In this document: positions 6,757 to 14,295 of the stretch, one piece after another
How the letters are laid out: each line of letters opens with the position of its first letter
How positions within the stretch are numbered: position 1 is the first letter of the stretch
Assembly (NCBI GenBank): GCA_964631295.1
Contig: CAZVXI010000051.1
Span: 1 to 18,084, forward strand
DNA: 18,084 nucleotides
Reading direction: 5' to 3'
DNA from: CAZVXI01 sp964631295
GTDB lineage: Bacteria; Planctomycetota; Phycisphaerae; Phycisphaerales; SM1A02
Translations under genes and position numbers: made by a program
Notes under the pieces: model-generated
Database searches by the model: none
What the model saw: only the letters and a program-made list of their open reading frames with translations
Told to the model about the DNA's origin: nothing

Positions 6757-7263
6757 ATGAGCGAACTGCCCGGTAAACCGATCGTCGGCGTCATCATGGG
6801 CAGCGAGAGCGACTGGCCGACGATGCAGCACACGGCGAAGATTTTCGACGAGTTTGGCGTGCCGTACGAAGCCAGGGTCGTTTCGGCACACCGAACACCC
6901 GACGTCATGCGAGACTACGCGACAACCGCGCGCGACCGCGGGCTGCGCATGATCATTGCCGGGGCGGGGGGTGCGGCCCATCTGCCGGGCATGGTCGCAG
7001 CGTGGACATCATTACCTGTCCTTGGCGTGCCGATTCAGAGTCGCGCGCTGTCCGGGTTGGATTCGCTGCTGTCGATTGTGCAGATGCCCGGCGGCGTGCC
7101 AACGGCAACGTTCGCAATCGGCGAGTCAGGGGCGCGCAACGCTGCGTATTTCGCAATCCGCATGCTGGCATCGGACAACAGTGAGCTGCGAAAACGATAT
7201 GATGCGTTCGTCGAACAGCAGGCGAGCGCAGCCATCGCCTCGGAACTCACGCCCCATGCCTGA
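6757..7263 (+). CDS. purE: N5-carboxyaminoimidazole ribonucleotide mutase PurE
   Basis: This 168-residue protein catalyses conversion of N5-CAIR to CAIR in de novo purine synthesis; the family forms cytoplasmic octamers. Signature motifs are GSESDWPTM (15-23), SAHRTPD (43-49) and AGAGGAAHLPGM (about 73-84), with QSRALSGLDSLLSIVQMPGG downstream. Two in-frame ATGs exist, at 6751 and 6757. I prefer 6757 because the Shine-Dalgarno AGGGAG (6744-6749) is 7 nt from it and only 1 nt from 6751. The 6751 ATG overlaps the icd stop, so translation may be coupled. The stop overlaps the start of purK, its pathway partner, by 8 nt. Presence of PurK shows the bacterial two-step carboxylation route. Confidence 0.96.
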   Translation: MSELPGKPIVGVIMGSESDWPTMQHTAKIFDEFGVPYEARVVSAHRTPDVMRDYATTARDRGLRMIIAGAGGAAHLPGMVAAWTSLPVLGVPIQSRALSGLDSLLSIVQMPGGVPTATFAIGESGARNAAYFAIRMLASDNSELRKRYDAFVEQQASAAIASELTPHA

Positions 7264-8491
7264 TTCAGCACCCATATGCCCCGGAGCAACACTTGGTGTC
7301 CTTGGTGGCGGGCAGTTGGGTCGCATGTTCGCCCATGTCGCTACCCGGATGGGCTACCGTGTTCATGTCTTTTCGATGGAGCACAACAGCCCTGCAGGTC
7401 AGGTCGCCAATGCGGAGACGACTGACGATTGGAATGACCCGGGTGCAGTACGAGATTTTGCGCGCGCGTGCGATGCGATCACCTTCGAATCAGAGAATGT
7501 GCCGCTGCTCGCCGTTGAGACGGCGATGCAGTCGACGCGTGTGTGCCCGGGCCCGGCGGTGCTCCAAATAGCACAGGACCGTGTCCGTGAGCGAGCCTTC
7601 CTTCAGAAGCACGGCTTTCCCTGTGCGCTTCACGCCGCGGTTCATTCACCTGCTGAGATTCAAGCCGCCCGCAAAACGATCGGCCACGATGTGGTCGTCA
7701 AGAGCGCCCGCCTCGGATACGACGGGCGGGGGCAGGTTCGCCTCGGTGAGAGGGATGATGTCGAGGCAGCATGGAACAAACTCAATGTTTCATCAGCCAT
7801 CTGCGAAGCGTGGATTACCTATCAGTGCGAGCTGTCCGTGCTCGTGGCACGATCTGCTGCCGGGCATGTGGAGGCATTCGGGCCGATCCGCAACGATCAC
7901 GTCAACCACATCCTTGATTGCTCGACGATTCCGGCCGATGTTCCGCAACATGTGGCCAATGACGCACTCGAACTTGCGTGCGCCGTCGCGGAGGCAATCG
8001 AACTTGTCGGGGTCCTCTGTGTGGAGATGTTCCTGACCACCAACGGGTCGCTGCTGATCAACGAACTGGCACCAAGGCCGCATAACTCAGGTCATGTGAC
8101 AATCGAGGCATGCAGCATCAGCCAGTTCGAGCAGCAGGTTCGCGCTCTGTGCGGACTGCCCGTCCTGCCGATGCACGCACACAGCGCTGCAGCGATGGTG
8201 AATCTGCTCGGCGACCTCTGGTGTGACGGCACCCCCGATTGGTCGAGCGTTCTGCACGAGCCCGGACTTGCACTGCACCTCTACGGCAAGGAGCAACCAC
8301 GGCCCGGCCGAAAGATGGGGCACCTGACCGTTCTTGCACCGACCCCCACGGAAGCCGCCCATCGGGCCCTGAGAGCACGGCAAACACTGCTGCCGGACAA
8401 ACGCACCATGAGCGACCGGCTCACAAAATCGCCGCCCGAGACCGATCCACAATCATCGATTCATCCGCTCGGGTTGACAGTTGCCATATAA
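7256..8491 (+). CDS. purK: N5-carboxyaminoimidazole ribonucleotide synthase PurK
   Basis: This 411-residue ATP-grasp enzyme uses ATP and bicarbonate to turn AIR into N5-CAIR, the substrate of PurE. Visible are the N-terminal LGVLGGGQLGRMFAHVATRM, the ATP-grasp lysine region VVKSARLGYDGRGQVRLGE, ELSVLVARSAAGHVEAFGPI, and the metal/ATP site CVEMFLTTNGSLLINELAPR followed by PHNSGHVTIEACSISQFEQQ. Length is slightly above the usual 350-390, mainly through a polar C-terminal tail from about residue 375. ATG 7256 overlaps the end of purE by 8 nt and has no clear Shine-Dalgarno, consistent with translational coupling. A much longer in-frame ORF upstream is only open reading through purE in another frame and is not part of the gene. 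Confidence 0.96.
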   Translation: MPDSAPICPGATLGVLGGGQLGRMFAHVATRMGYRVHVFSMEHNSPAGQVANAETTDDWNDPGAVRDFARACDAITFESENVPLLAVETAMQSTRVCPGPAVLQIAQDRVRERAFLQKHGFPCALHAAVHSPAEIQAARKTIGHDVVVKSARLGYDGRGQVRLGERDDVEAAWNKLNVSSAICEAWITYQCELSVLVARSAAGHVEAFGPIRNDHVNHILDCSTIPADVPQHVANDALELACAVAEAIELVGVLCVEMFLTTNGSLLINELAPRPHNSGHVTIEACSISQFEQQVRALCGLPVLPMHAHSAAAMVNLLGDLWCDGTPDWSSVLHEPGLALHLYGKEQPRPGRKMGHLTVLAPTPTEAAHRALRARQTLLPDKRTMSDRLTKSPPETDPQSSIHPLGLTVAI

Positions 8492-8503
8492 GCAGAGTAG
8501 TGT
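8474..8503 (+). promoter_or_regulatory. Possible promoter before the oxidoreductase-polyferredoxin pair
   Basis: TTGACA (8474-8479) is followed after 18 bp by TAGTGT (8498-8503). It overlaps the last codons of purK and would start transcription about 110 nt before the oxidoreductase ATG. The -35 is perfect but the -10 is weak. The 128 bp between purK and the next gene holds no other recognisable element. Confidence 0.35.
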
Positions 8504-8619
8504 GGCACTTGCAGCATCGCGGGATCCGGCGCACAAGCCCGGAGCGCAGGAGCGAGCTGAAATGAACCGGGATGACGAACGTTGGAATACCTGGAAAGCA
8601 TGGACGGTTCTCTTTCGAC

Positions 8620-9936
8620 ATGAGTCAAGAGCCGAGAGCCATCATCATTGGGAACGGCATTGCGGGGATCACGGCTGCAAGGAAGCTGCGTGAACTGCAG
8701 CCGGAATGGGCGATCACCGTTCTCTCGGGTGAGTCGACCCATCACTATTCGCGCCCCGCACTGATGTACATCTTCATGGGGCATATGCGCTACCACGACA
8801 CGAAGCCGTATGAGGACTGGGTTTGGAAGCGCGAGCGGATCGACCTCGTGCGGGATTGGGTGGTGGACATCGATACCGATGCGCAGCAACTCACGCTGCA
8901 CAAAGGCGAGCCGATCCACTATGACAAGCTGTTGCTTGCGACCGGGTCGAAATCAAACAGATTCGGCTGGCCCGGGCAGGATCTTGAGGGCGTGCAGGGC
9001 TTGTACGACCTGATGGACCTCCGGCAACTGTACGAGACTGCGAAGACGACAAGACATGCGGCGATTGTCGGTGGAGGGCTGATCGGCATTGAACTCGCGG
9101 AGATGCTGCACAGCAGGGGCATCCACGTGACGATTCTCGTGCGCGAAGACAGCTACTGGTCGAACGTGCTGCCACCTGAAGAATCGCAGATGGTCTCTCG
9201 GCTGATCGAACGCACGGCTGGCATTGATCTGCGCCTCGAGACGGAACTGAAGGAGATCATCGGCGATGAGCATGGCAGAGCATGTGCAGTCCTGACAAAT
9301 GACGATGAACGCATCGATGTGCAGATGGTCGGGCTGACGGCGGGCGTGTCACCAAATCTGGATCTCGTGAAAGACACGAAGATCGAAACCGGCCGTGGTG
9401 TCTTGGTGGACTGGTCGCTTCGCACGAGTGTGGAACATGTGTATGCCGCCGGAGATTGCGCCGAGATCGTGCAAGATGGCGATAAGCGGAATCTCATCCA
9501 GCAGGTTTGGTACACCGGTAAGATGCAGGGGGAAGTCGCTGCACGAGCGATGGCAGGTGAAGATGATGTAAAATATGATCCGGGGATATGGTACAACAGT
9601 GCGAAGTTTCTCGATATTGAGTACCAGACCTATGGCTTCGTATACCCGCAGCCACAGGACGGGCAGACGTACCTCTGGTGGGAACACCCGGACGGCATGA
9701 AGGGGCTTCGTCTTGTGGTCGATGATGCAGGCACCTTTCTCGCGATGAATATTATGGGGATGCGATATCGACACGAGGTGTGTGAACGTTGGATCGCTGA
9801 GCAGCGGCCGATTGAATATGTGCTCGATCATCTTGCTGAGGCAAACTTCGATACAGAGTTCTTCGTTCGGCATGAGGATGACATTGTTCACGCGATGCGA
9901 GCACAACTGACCGAGCGCGAGGGGGTTGCATTGTGA
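8620..9936 (+). CDS. FAD-dependent NAD(P) oxidoreductase (class III pyridine nucleotide reductase fold)
   Basis: This 438-residue flavoprotein has an N-terminal FAD dinucleotide fold, RAIIIGNGIAGITAARKLRE, the sequence YDKLLLATGSK, a second nucleotide fold, HAAIVGGGLIGIELAEMLHS, for NAD(P)H, and a FAD-closing motif VYAAGDCAEIVQDG. No redox-active CxxxxC is seen, so it belongs with NADH-dependent rubredoxin/ferredoxin or nitrite-reductase-like (NirB N-terminal) flavoproteins, not disulfide reductases. The C-terminal 120 residues (WYNSAKFLDIEYQTYGFV onwards) are a special extension. It overlaps the following polyferredoxin by 4 nt (GTGA), so the two are surely made together, and it probably passes electrons between NAD(P)H and that membrane iron-sulfur protein. 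The physiological acceptor is not known. I start at ATG 8620 (MSQEPRAIII); 8572 would add 16 residues; neither has a clear Shine-Dalgarno. Confidence 0.85.
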   Translation: MSQEPRAIIIGNGIAGITAARKLRELQPEWAITVLSGESTHHYSRPALMYIFMGHMRYHDTKPYEDWVWKRERIDLVRDWVVDIDTDAQQLTLHKGEPIHYDKLLLATGSKSNRFGWPGQDLEGVQGLYDLMDLRQLYETAKTTRHAAIVGGGLIGIELAEMLHSRGIHVTILVREDSYWSNVLPPEESQMVSRLIERTAGIDLRLETELKEIIGDEHGRACAVLTNDDERIDVQMVGLTAGVSPNLDLVKDTKIETGRGVLVDWSLRTSVEHVYAAGDCAEIVQDGDKRNLIQQVWYTGKMQGEVAARAMAGEDDVKYDPGIWYNSAKFLDIEYQTYGFVYPQPQDGQTYLWWEHPDGMKGLRLVVDDAGTFLAMNIMGMRYRHEVCERWIAEQRPIEYVLDHLAEANFDTEFFVRHEDDIVHAMRAQLTEREGVAL

Positions 9937-11396
9937 TCGACGTGACCATCCGGCAATACGATTATGATGAAGAATCGCTGGGATTCGAGGAACCAGAAGC
10001 GCCGACCAAGGCGCGGCCGATCTCAAGGCTCGAGTATCTTGCGATTGCGATGATGGCGCTCGGCCTTGCGCTTGTCATTTTGAATATCGCAGGAATCCTG
10101 ACCGATTCGGTTGAGCCAACATGGCTCTCATTGCTTGCGAGTTGGGGGATCCTGCTCGTTGGCAGCGTCGTCTTCTGGTCGGCGCGGTACCGCGATACAG
10201 AGCCGGGCATCAAGCACGATGGGACCACGTTCCACGGCGTGCAGAGCCGCGGTTGGATCGCATGGGTGCTGGGCGTGCTGATCACCGGGTTTTATATCAT
10301 TTTGTACTGGTACGGTGACTTGCAGGCACGTGGCATGCCACCGTTGCTGGAAGCCCCGATCCGCACGCTTGATCCACTTGCATTCGCGCTCACTGGCAGT
10401 GCCGCAGATCAGTGGTTCCTGTACGGATTTCTGTACACAGTCGCCATTCTGGTGATGGGTGTACGCATGTTCTGGAGATATCGTCATAACCGTTATCATC
10501 TGATTCGCACAGGTTCGGTGATGTTTTTCCAACTCGGGTTTGCGTTTCTGTTGCCGGGAATCCTGAAGAACCTGAACCAGCCAGAGTATTACTTCACGTA
10601 TTTCTGGCCACTGAAGCCGACCTATGCCTGGCCTGGGGCGGGAAACACCGGATACATCATCGACGCGGGCATGATCGGGTGGTTCATGATCGGCTTCGGC
10701 ATCTTCGCGATACTCGTGCTCACGCCGGTGCTGACGTATTTCTTCGGCAAACGCTGGTACTGCTCCTGGGTATGCGGTTGCGGTGGGCTGGCAGAAACAC
10801 TCGGGGACCCCTGGCGGCATCTGTCAGATAAATCTGCCCGGGCATGGAAAGTCGAACGCGTACTGATCCACAGTGTGCTGGTCTTTGTGGTCGTCTTGAC
10901 AGCAATGATGTGGCTCAACGCGGCGACCGGACGAGCCATCTTCGGCGGCGCGACACCCACGCTCAACAGTCTCTATGGCTTTCTGATCATCAACACCTTC
11001 AGTGGCGTGGTTGGTGTTGGTTTCTATCCCCTGATGGGAAGCAGAGTGTGGTGCAGATTTGGTTGCCCGATGGCAGCAATCCTCGGCTTGCTGCAGCGCT
11101 ACTTCTCTCGATTCCGCATCACCACCAACGGCAGCCAGTGCATGAGTTGCGGCAACTGCTCGACCTACTGCGAGATGGGTATCGACGTGCGTGCGTACGC
11201 CCAGCGCGGTGAGAACATCGTGCGCGCTTCATGCGTGGGCTGCGGTGTGTGCGCAGCAGTCTGCCCGCGCGGGGTACTCAAACTCGAAAACGGCAAAACC
11301 ACCAAAGGACGCTACCAGCAGGCGGAAGGCGGCCCGCTCAGCCAGTTGATCGCGGACATCGGCAATGGCGCGAACCCATATCGCGCCGCAAAGTAG
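9933..11396 (+). CDS. Membrane-bound 4Fe-4S polyferredoxin (NosR/NapH/CcoG-like)
   Basis: This 487-residue membrane protein starts with GTG 9933, with AGGGGG 7 nt upstream. A polar N-terminus of about 30 residues is followed by several transmembrane helices (about 35-57, 63-83, 108-128, 165-180, 193-210, 243-265). Then come two membrane-edge cysteine motifs: WYCSWVCGCGGLAETLGDPW and, after two further helices, SRVWCRFGCPMAAILG. These resemble the CxxxCP pairs of NosR/NapH-type proteins, except that the first is CxxxCxC. Two classical 4Fe-4S clusters follow, CMSCGNCSTYCEMGI and CVGCGVCAAVCPRGV. The architecture is that of an electron conduit between a quinone or flavin partner and iron-sulfur sites. 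The overlapping oxidoreductase gene is the obvious partner. It has no FMN-binding domain and no linked nitrous oxide or nitrate reductase genes in the window, so those named roles are not supported. Confidence 0.85.
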   Translation: MIDVTIRQYDYDEESLGFEEPEAPTKARPISRLEYLAIAMMALGLALVILNIAGILTDSVEPTWLSLLASWGILLVGSVVFWSARYRDTEPGIKHDGTTFHGVQSRGWIAWVLGVLITGFYIILYWYGDLQARGMPPLLEAPIRTLDPLAFALTGSAADQWFLYGFLYTVAILVMGVRMFWRYRHNRYHLIRTGSVMFFQLGFAFLLPGILKNLNQPEYYFTYFWPLKPTYAWPGAGNTGYIIDAGMIGWFMIGFGIFAILVLTPVLTYFFGKRWYCSWVCGCGGLAETLGDPWRHLSDKSARAWKVERVLIHSVLVFVVVLTAMMWLNAATGRAIFGGATPTLNSLYGFLIINTFSGVVGVGFYPLMGSRVWCRFGCPMAAILGLLQRYFSRFRITTNGSQCMSCGNCSTYCEMGIDVRAYAQRGENIVRASCVGCGVCAAVCPRGVLKLENGKTTKGRYQQAEGGPLSQLIADIGNGANPYRAAK

Positions 11397-11414
11397 CAAC
11401 TGAAGGCAGCCGGC

Positions 11415-11420
11415 TACAAT
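11415..11420 (+). promoter_or_regulatory. -10-like box TACAAT, 6 nt before the uvrB ATG
   Basis: TACAAT ends 6 nt before ATG 11427, so transcription would start at or next to the start codon. No Shine-Dalgarno or good -35 is visible. The arrangement (TANNNT immediately before ATG) is that of leaderless mRNAs known in Deinococcus and other bacteria; the same spacing recurs at purD. Confidence 0.45.
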
Positions 11421-11426
11421 CTCAGA

Positions 11427-13547
11427 ATGCCCACGCCGAAGCGTTTTCAGATCGTCAGCCCACACCAGCCGACGGGCGATCAGCCCGCCGCTATCAATGC
11501 GCTGTGTGATTCACTTGACCACGGTCAGCGCTGCCAGACGCTGCTCGGTGCGACTGGTACCGGCAAGACGTTCACGATGGCGAATGTCATCGAGCGCACC
11601 GGCAAGCCGACACTCATCATCAGCCACAACAAGACGCTTGCCGCCCAACTCTATGAAGAGATGAATGATCTGTTCCCCGATAACGCGGTGAGTTACTTTG
11701 TTTCCTACTACGACTACTACCAGCCCGAAGCATACATTCCGCAGCGCGACATATACATCGAGAAGGACGCGGCTCGCAATGATGATCTCGATCGTCTGCG
11801 CCTCGCAGCGACCAGCAATCTGCTCTCTCGGCAGGATGTGATCATCGTTGCATCGGTAAGCTGCATCTTCGGCCTTGGCTCGCCGGTTGATTACGGCGAG
11901 CGCGTCCTCGCGATCCAGAAGGGGCAGACAATCAACCGGCGCGACTTTCTCCTTGCGCTTGCAGACATGCAGTACCAGCGTAATGAAATCGACTTCAAGC
12001 GATCCACATTTCGCGTGCGTGGTGATGTGATCGAAGTCTTCCCCGCATACGACCAGTACGCAGTGCGCATCGAGATGTTTGGCGATGAGGTCGACCGTAT
12101 TGAGTTCATCCATCCCACATCCGGCGAGATTCTCGCGGAAGAAACGCACGCATTTATCTATCCGGCCGTGCACTACGTGATGCCGGCCGACCGGATGGAA
12201 ACTGCCGTGGGCGCGATCAAACAGGAACTCGACGAACGTGTCATGCAACTCCGCCATGAGGGCAAGTTGCTCGAAGCGCAGCGGCTGCTCTCTCGAACAA
12301 AGTACGATCTGGAGATGATTCAGGAAGTTGGCTACTGCTCGGGGATTGAAAACTATTCGATGCACCTCGATGGCAGGGGGCCCGGTGCTCGGCCGTATTC
12401 GCTGCTCGATTATTTCTTTCATGTGCCGGGCCGTGATAAGAACGACTGGCTGGTTATGATCGATGAATCGCACGTCACGCTTCCGCAGATCCGCGCCATG
12501 TATAACGGTGATCGCCAGCGCAAGCAGGTGCTTGTCGATCACGGCTTTCGCCTGCCGAGCGCGCTTGAGAATCGCCCGCTCAAGTTCGAAGAATTCGAGG
12601 AGATCGTCCCGCAAGTCGTGTATGTGTCAGCCACCCCCGGGCCGTATGAACTCGAACGCTGTGAGGGTGAAGTGGTCGAACAGATCATTCGCCCGACCGG
12701 CCTGCTCGACCCGGTCATCGAAGTCAAGCCTGCCACGGGCCAGGTTGCATCCATCATTGAGGAATGCAGAATCCGCACCGAACGTGGCGAGCGCGTTCTC
12801 GTCACCGTCCTTACCAAACGACTTGCAGAGGATCTGACGAACTTCCTGCATGACCAGGATCTGCGCGTGCGATATCTGCACAGCGAAATCGACACGCTTG
12901 AACGGCTCGAGATTCTGCGCGAACTTCGTCAGGGAGATTTTGATGTGCTTGTCGGTGTGAACCTGCTTCGCGAAGGTCTCGACCTGCCCGAAGTCTCGCT
13001 TGTATGCATCGTGGATGCCGACAAGGTCGGATTTCTGCGAAGCGCCACGAGCCTGATCCAGACAATCGGTCGCGCCGCGCGCAATGTGAATGCATCTGTC
13101 GTGATGTACGCCGATTCGATCACCGAACAGATGAAGCATGCGATTGATGAGACCGAACGCCGTCGCGCGAAGCAGATCGAATACAACACGAAACACGGCA
13201 TCACGCCACAGACAATCATCAAGGCAATTCAGCGAGGCATTGAGCAGCAGATCAGTGCCCGTAAGACCGCGCGCAAGGCCGTCGCTGCTGACGCCGGCGA
13301 GAAACAATACGAGCGTGATGAACTCTTGGAACTGCTTGAACAGGAGATGCTCGAAGCGGCGCAGAATCTTGAGTTCGAGAAGGCCGCCAATCTGCGCGAT
13401 CAGATCGCAGAGCTCAAAGCAGCGCCGCAATATGGCTCATCGTCGAAGTTCTCGCGCGATGAAGTGAAGAGCAAGGCGACATCGAAGCCAGGTGCTGCGC
13501 GATCGAAGGCAGGCATCACCCGCCGTGGTTCGAAGGCCAAGCGGTAG
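11427..13547 (+). CDS. uvrB: UvrABC excinuclease subunit B
   Basis: This 706-residue DNA-repair helicase loads onto lesions with UvrA and recruits UvrC for nucleotide excision repair. Visible in order: Walker A GATGTGKT (41-48), the beta-hairpin YYDYYQPEAYIPQRDIYIEK that clamps DNA, the UvrA-interaction region near 150-250, DES box MIDESHVTLPQ, VSATPGPYE, the helicase motifs VGVNLLREGLDLPEVSLV and IQTIGRAARN, and a C-terminal UVR domain (ELLELLEQEMLEAAQNLEFE to about 670) that binds UvrC. A basic tail of about 35 residues, rich in Lys/Ser/Arg, follows the UVR domain. It has no Shine-Dalgarno; a TACAAT box lies 6 nt before the ATG. It follows the polyferredoxin at 30 bp but is probably transcribed by itself. 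Confidence 0.97.
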   Translation: MPTPKRFQIVSPHQPTGDQPAAINALCDSLDHGQRCQTLLGATGTGKTFTMANVIERTGKPTLIISHNKTLAAQLYEEMNDLFPDNAVSYFVSYYDYYQPEAYIPQRDIYIEKDAARNDDLDRLRLAATSNLLSRQDVIIVASVSCIFGLGSPVDYGERVLAIQKGQTINRRDFLLALADMQYQRNEIDFKRSTFRVRGDVIEVFPAYDQYAVRIEMFGDEVDRIEFIHPTSGEILAEETHAFIYPAVHYVMPADRMETAVGAIKQELDERVMQLRHEGKLLEAQRLLSRTKYDLEMIQEVGYCSGIENYSMHLDGRGPGARPYSLLDYFFHVPGRDKNDWLVMIDESHVTLPQIRAMYNGDRQRKQVLVDHGFRLPSALENRPLKFEEFEEIVPQVVYVSATPGPYELERCEGEVVEQIIRPTGLLDPVIEVKPATGQVASIIEECRIRTERGERVLVTVLTKRLAEDLTNFLHDQDLRVRYLHSEIDTLERLEILRELRQGDFDVLVGVNLLREGLDLPEVSLVCIVDADKVGFLRSATSLIQTIGRAARNVNASVVMYADSITEQMKHAIDETERRRAKQIEYNTKHGITPQTIIKAIQRGIEQQISARKTARKAVAADAGEKQYERDELLELLEQEMLEAAQNLEFEKAANLRDQIAELKAAPQYGSSSKFSRDEVKSKATSKPGAARSKAGITRRGSKAKR

Positions 13548-13558
13548 GGGAGTTGTTT

Positions 13559-13849
13559 ATGAGTATCAGGCGCGACATCACGAGTACGCGCTTGCTGATC
13601 ATCAAGGCATCGCTGTTCGTCTTGCTGGGCTGCGTTGCAGTGGCGATGATTCTGGTCGAAGTTGCGAAGATCAGGCTCGCGCTGCTGCTCATGATCGCCA
13701 TTTGGGCATTCTGCAGAGCCTACTACTTCTGTTTCTACGTGATCGAGCACTACGTTGACCCGGCCTTTCGGTTCGCTGGTCTGTTCTCAGCCGTGCGGTA
13801 TCTGCTGCGCAGGCAACGAGTTGGGCGCGAGCGGGACGACCGGCAATGA
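13559..13849 (+). CDS. Small two-helix membrane protein of unknown function
   Basis: This 96-residue protein has a strong Shine-Dalgarno (AGGGGAG, 13546-13552) 6 nt before ATG 13559, 11 bp after the uvrB stop. It has a short basic N-terminus (MSIRRDITSTRLLIIK), a hydrophobic helix at about 15-37 (ASLFVLLGCVAVAMILVEVA), a second at about 40-62 (LALLLMIAIWAFCRAYYFCF), and a basic C-terminal tail. It resembles the many small inner-membrane proteins of unknown role and I do not recognise a family. Likely co-transcribed with uvrB. Its C-terminus converges on the small minus-strand ORF at 13861. Confidence 0.7.
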   Translation: MSIRRDITSTRLLIIKASLFVLLGCVAVAMILVEVAKIRLALLLMIAIWAFCRAYYFCFYVIEHYVDPAFRFAGLFSAVRYLLRRQRVGRERDDRQ

Positions 13850-13860
13850 AGTCGAGCACA

Positions 13861-14139
13861 TCACGCGGCGCGGTTTGTCCATTGTCGAGCGAGCGAGCAT
13901 GAGTTGAATAGTTTCCCATGCAGACGCATAGATCCGGTGCAGTGCTCAAATCGAGCCGCATCCACCGGGTGCAGCGCAGTGAGCAGTGATGATGCAGCAG
14001 ATCTCTCGGCGGCCTGCTCGGCATTTGCGTTTATCTCTGCAGACGATGAAGCATTGGCCGCGACGTCTGATGAGCCACTTCCAGACGCCCGCGCAATCAT
14101 CGAGTTGTCAGTGTTCGAGTGCATCGGCGTGCCTGCCAT
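13861..14139 (-). CDS. Possible Ser/Ala-rich small protein of unknown function
   Basis: This 92-residue ORF starts MAGTPMHSNTDNSMIARASG. It has a good Shine-Dalgarno (GAGAGGAG, 5 nt before ATG 14139) and fits neatly between the converging small membrane protein (stop 13849) and the divergent purD, in a stretch otherwise without genes. The first 50 residues are Ser/Ala/Asn-rich and probably disordered; the C-terminal part (SSLLTALHPVDAARFEHCTG and following) may form a helix. No signal peptide, membrane helix or known domain is seen. It may be real or a chance ORF in GC-rich DNA; the ribosome site and the placement are the only positive evidence. Confidence 0.4.
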   Translation of the reverse strand: MAGTPMHSNTDNSMIARASGSGSSDVAANASSSAEINANAEQAAERSAASSLLTALHPVDAARFEHCTGSMRLHGKLFNSCSLARQWTNRAA

Positions 14140-14283
14140 GGCGGCTCCTCTCACCCGGATCGTGCTGCTTCATCAATCGCATCGTCGTCACGCCCCATCG
14201 ACTTCATCGAACCTGCTGGATTGGTCCCATATTGATCGAGTTGCTCCTTTCAGCATGCTGCGAGCCGATACACATCGCGGTGC

Positions 14284-14289
14284 TACGAT
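14284..14289 (+). promoter_or_regulatory. -10-like box TACGAT, 6 nt before the purD ATG
   Basis: TACGAT, preceded by TG one base upstream (extended -10 form), ends exactly 6 nt before ATG 14296, the same spacing as TACAAT before uvrB. No Shine-Dalgarno precedes the ATG. Together these suggest a leaderless purD mRNA. Confidence 0.4.
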
Positions 14290-14295
14290 CACGCC

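Noticed and set aside
6956..7255. N-terminal extension of PurK through purE
   Set aside because: Translation here is Arg/Cys-rich without similarity to PurK and lies over PurE's conserved region in another frame; PurK homology begins at 7256.
8562..8693. Short ORF with AGGAG 9 nt before its ATG, upstream of and overlapping the FAD oxidoreductase
   Set aside because: 43 codons, overlaps the conserved FAD-binding region in another frame and its translation is low-complexity (His/Trp/Glu-rich).
11511..12614. Long minus-strand ORF of 367 codons opposite uvrB
   Set aside because: Lies wholly antisense to well-conserved UvrB helicase motifs; codon-bias shadow.
13689..14024. Minus-strand ORF of 111 codons overlapping the small membrane protein
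   Set aside because: Arg-rich shadow translation, no ribosome site, and it conflicts with the better-supported gene at 13559.
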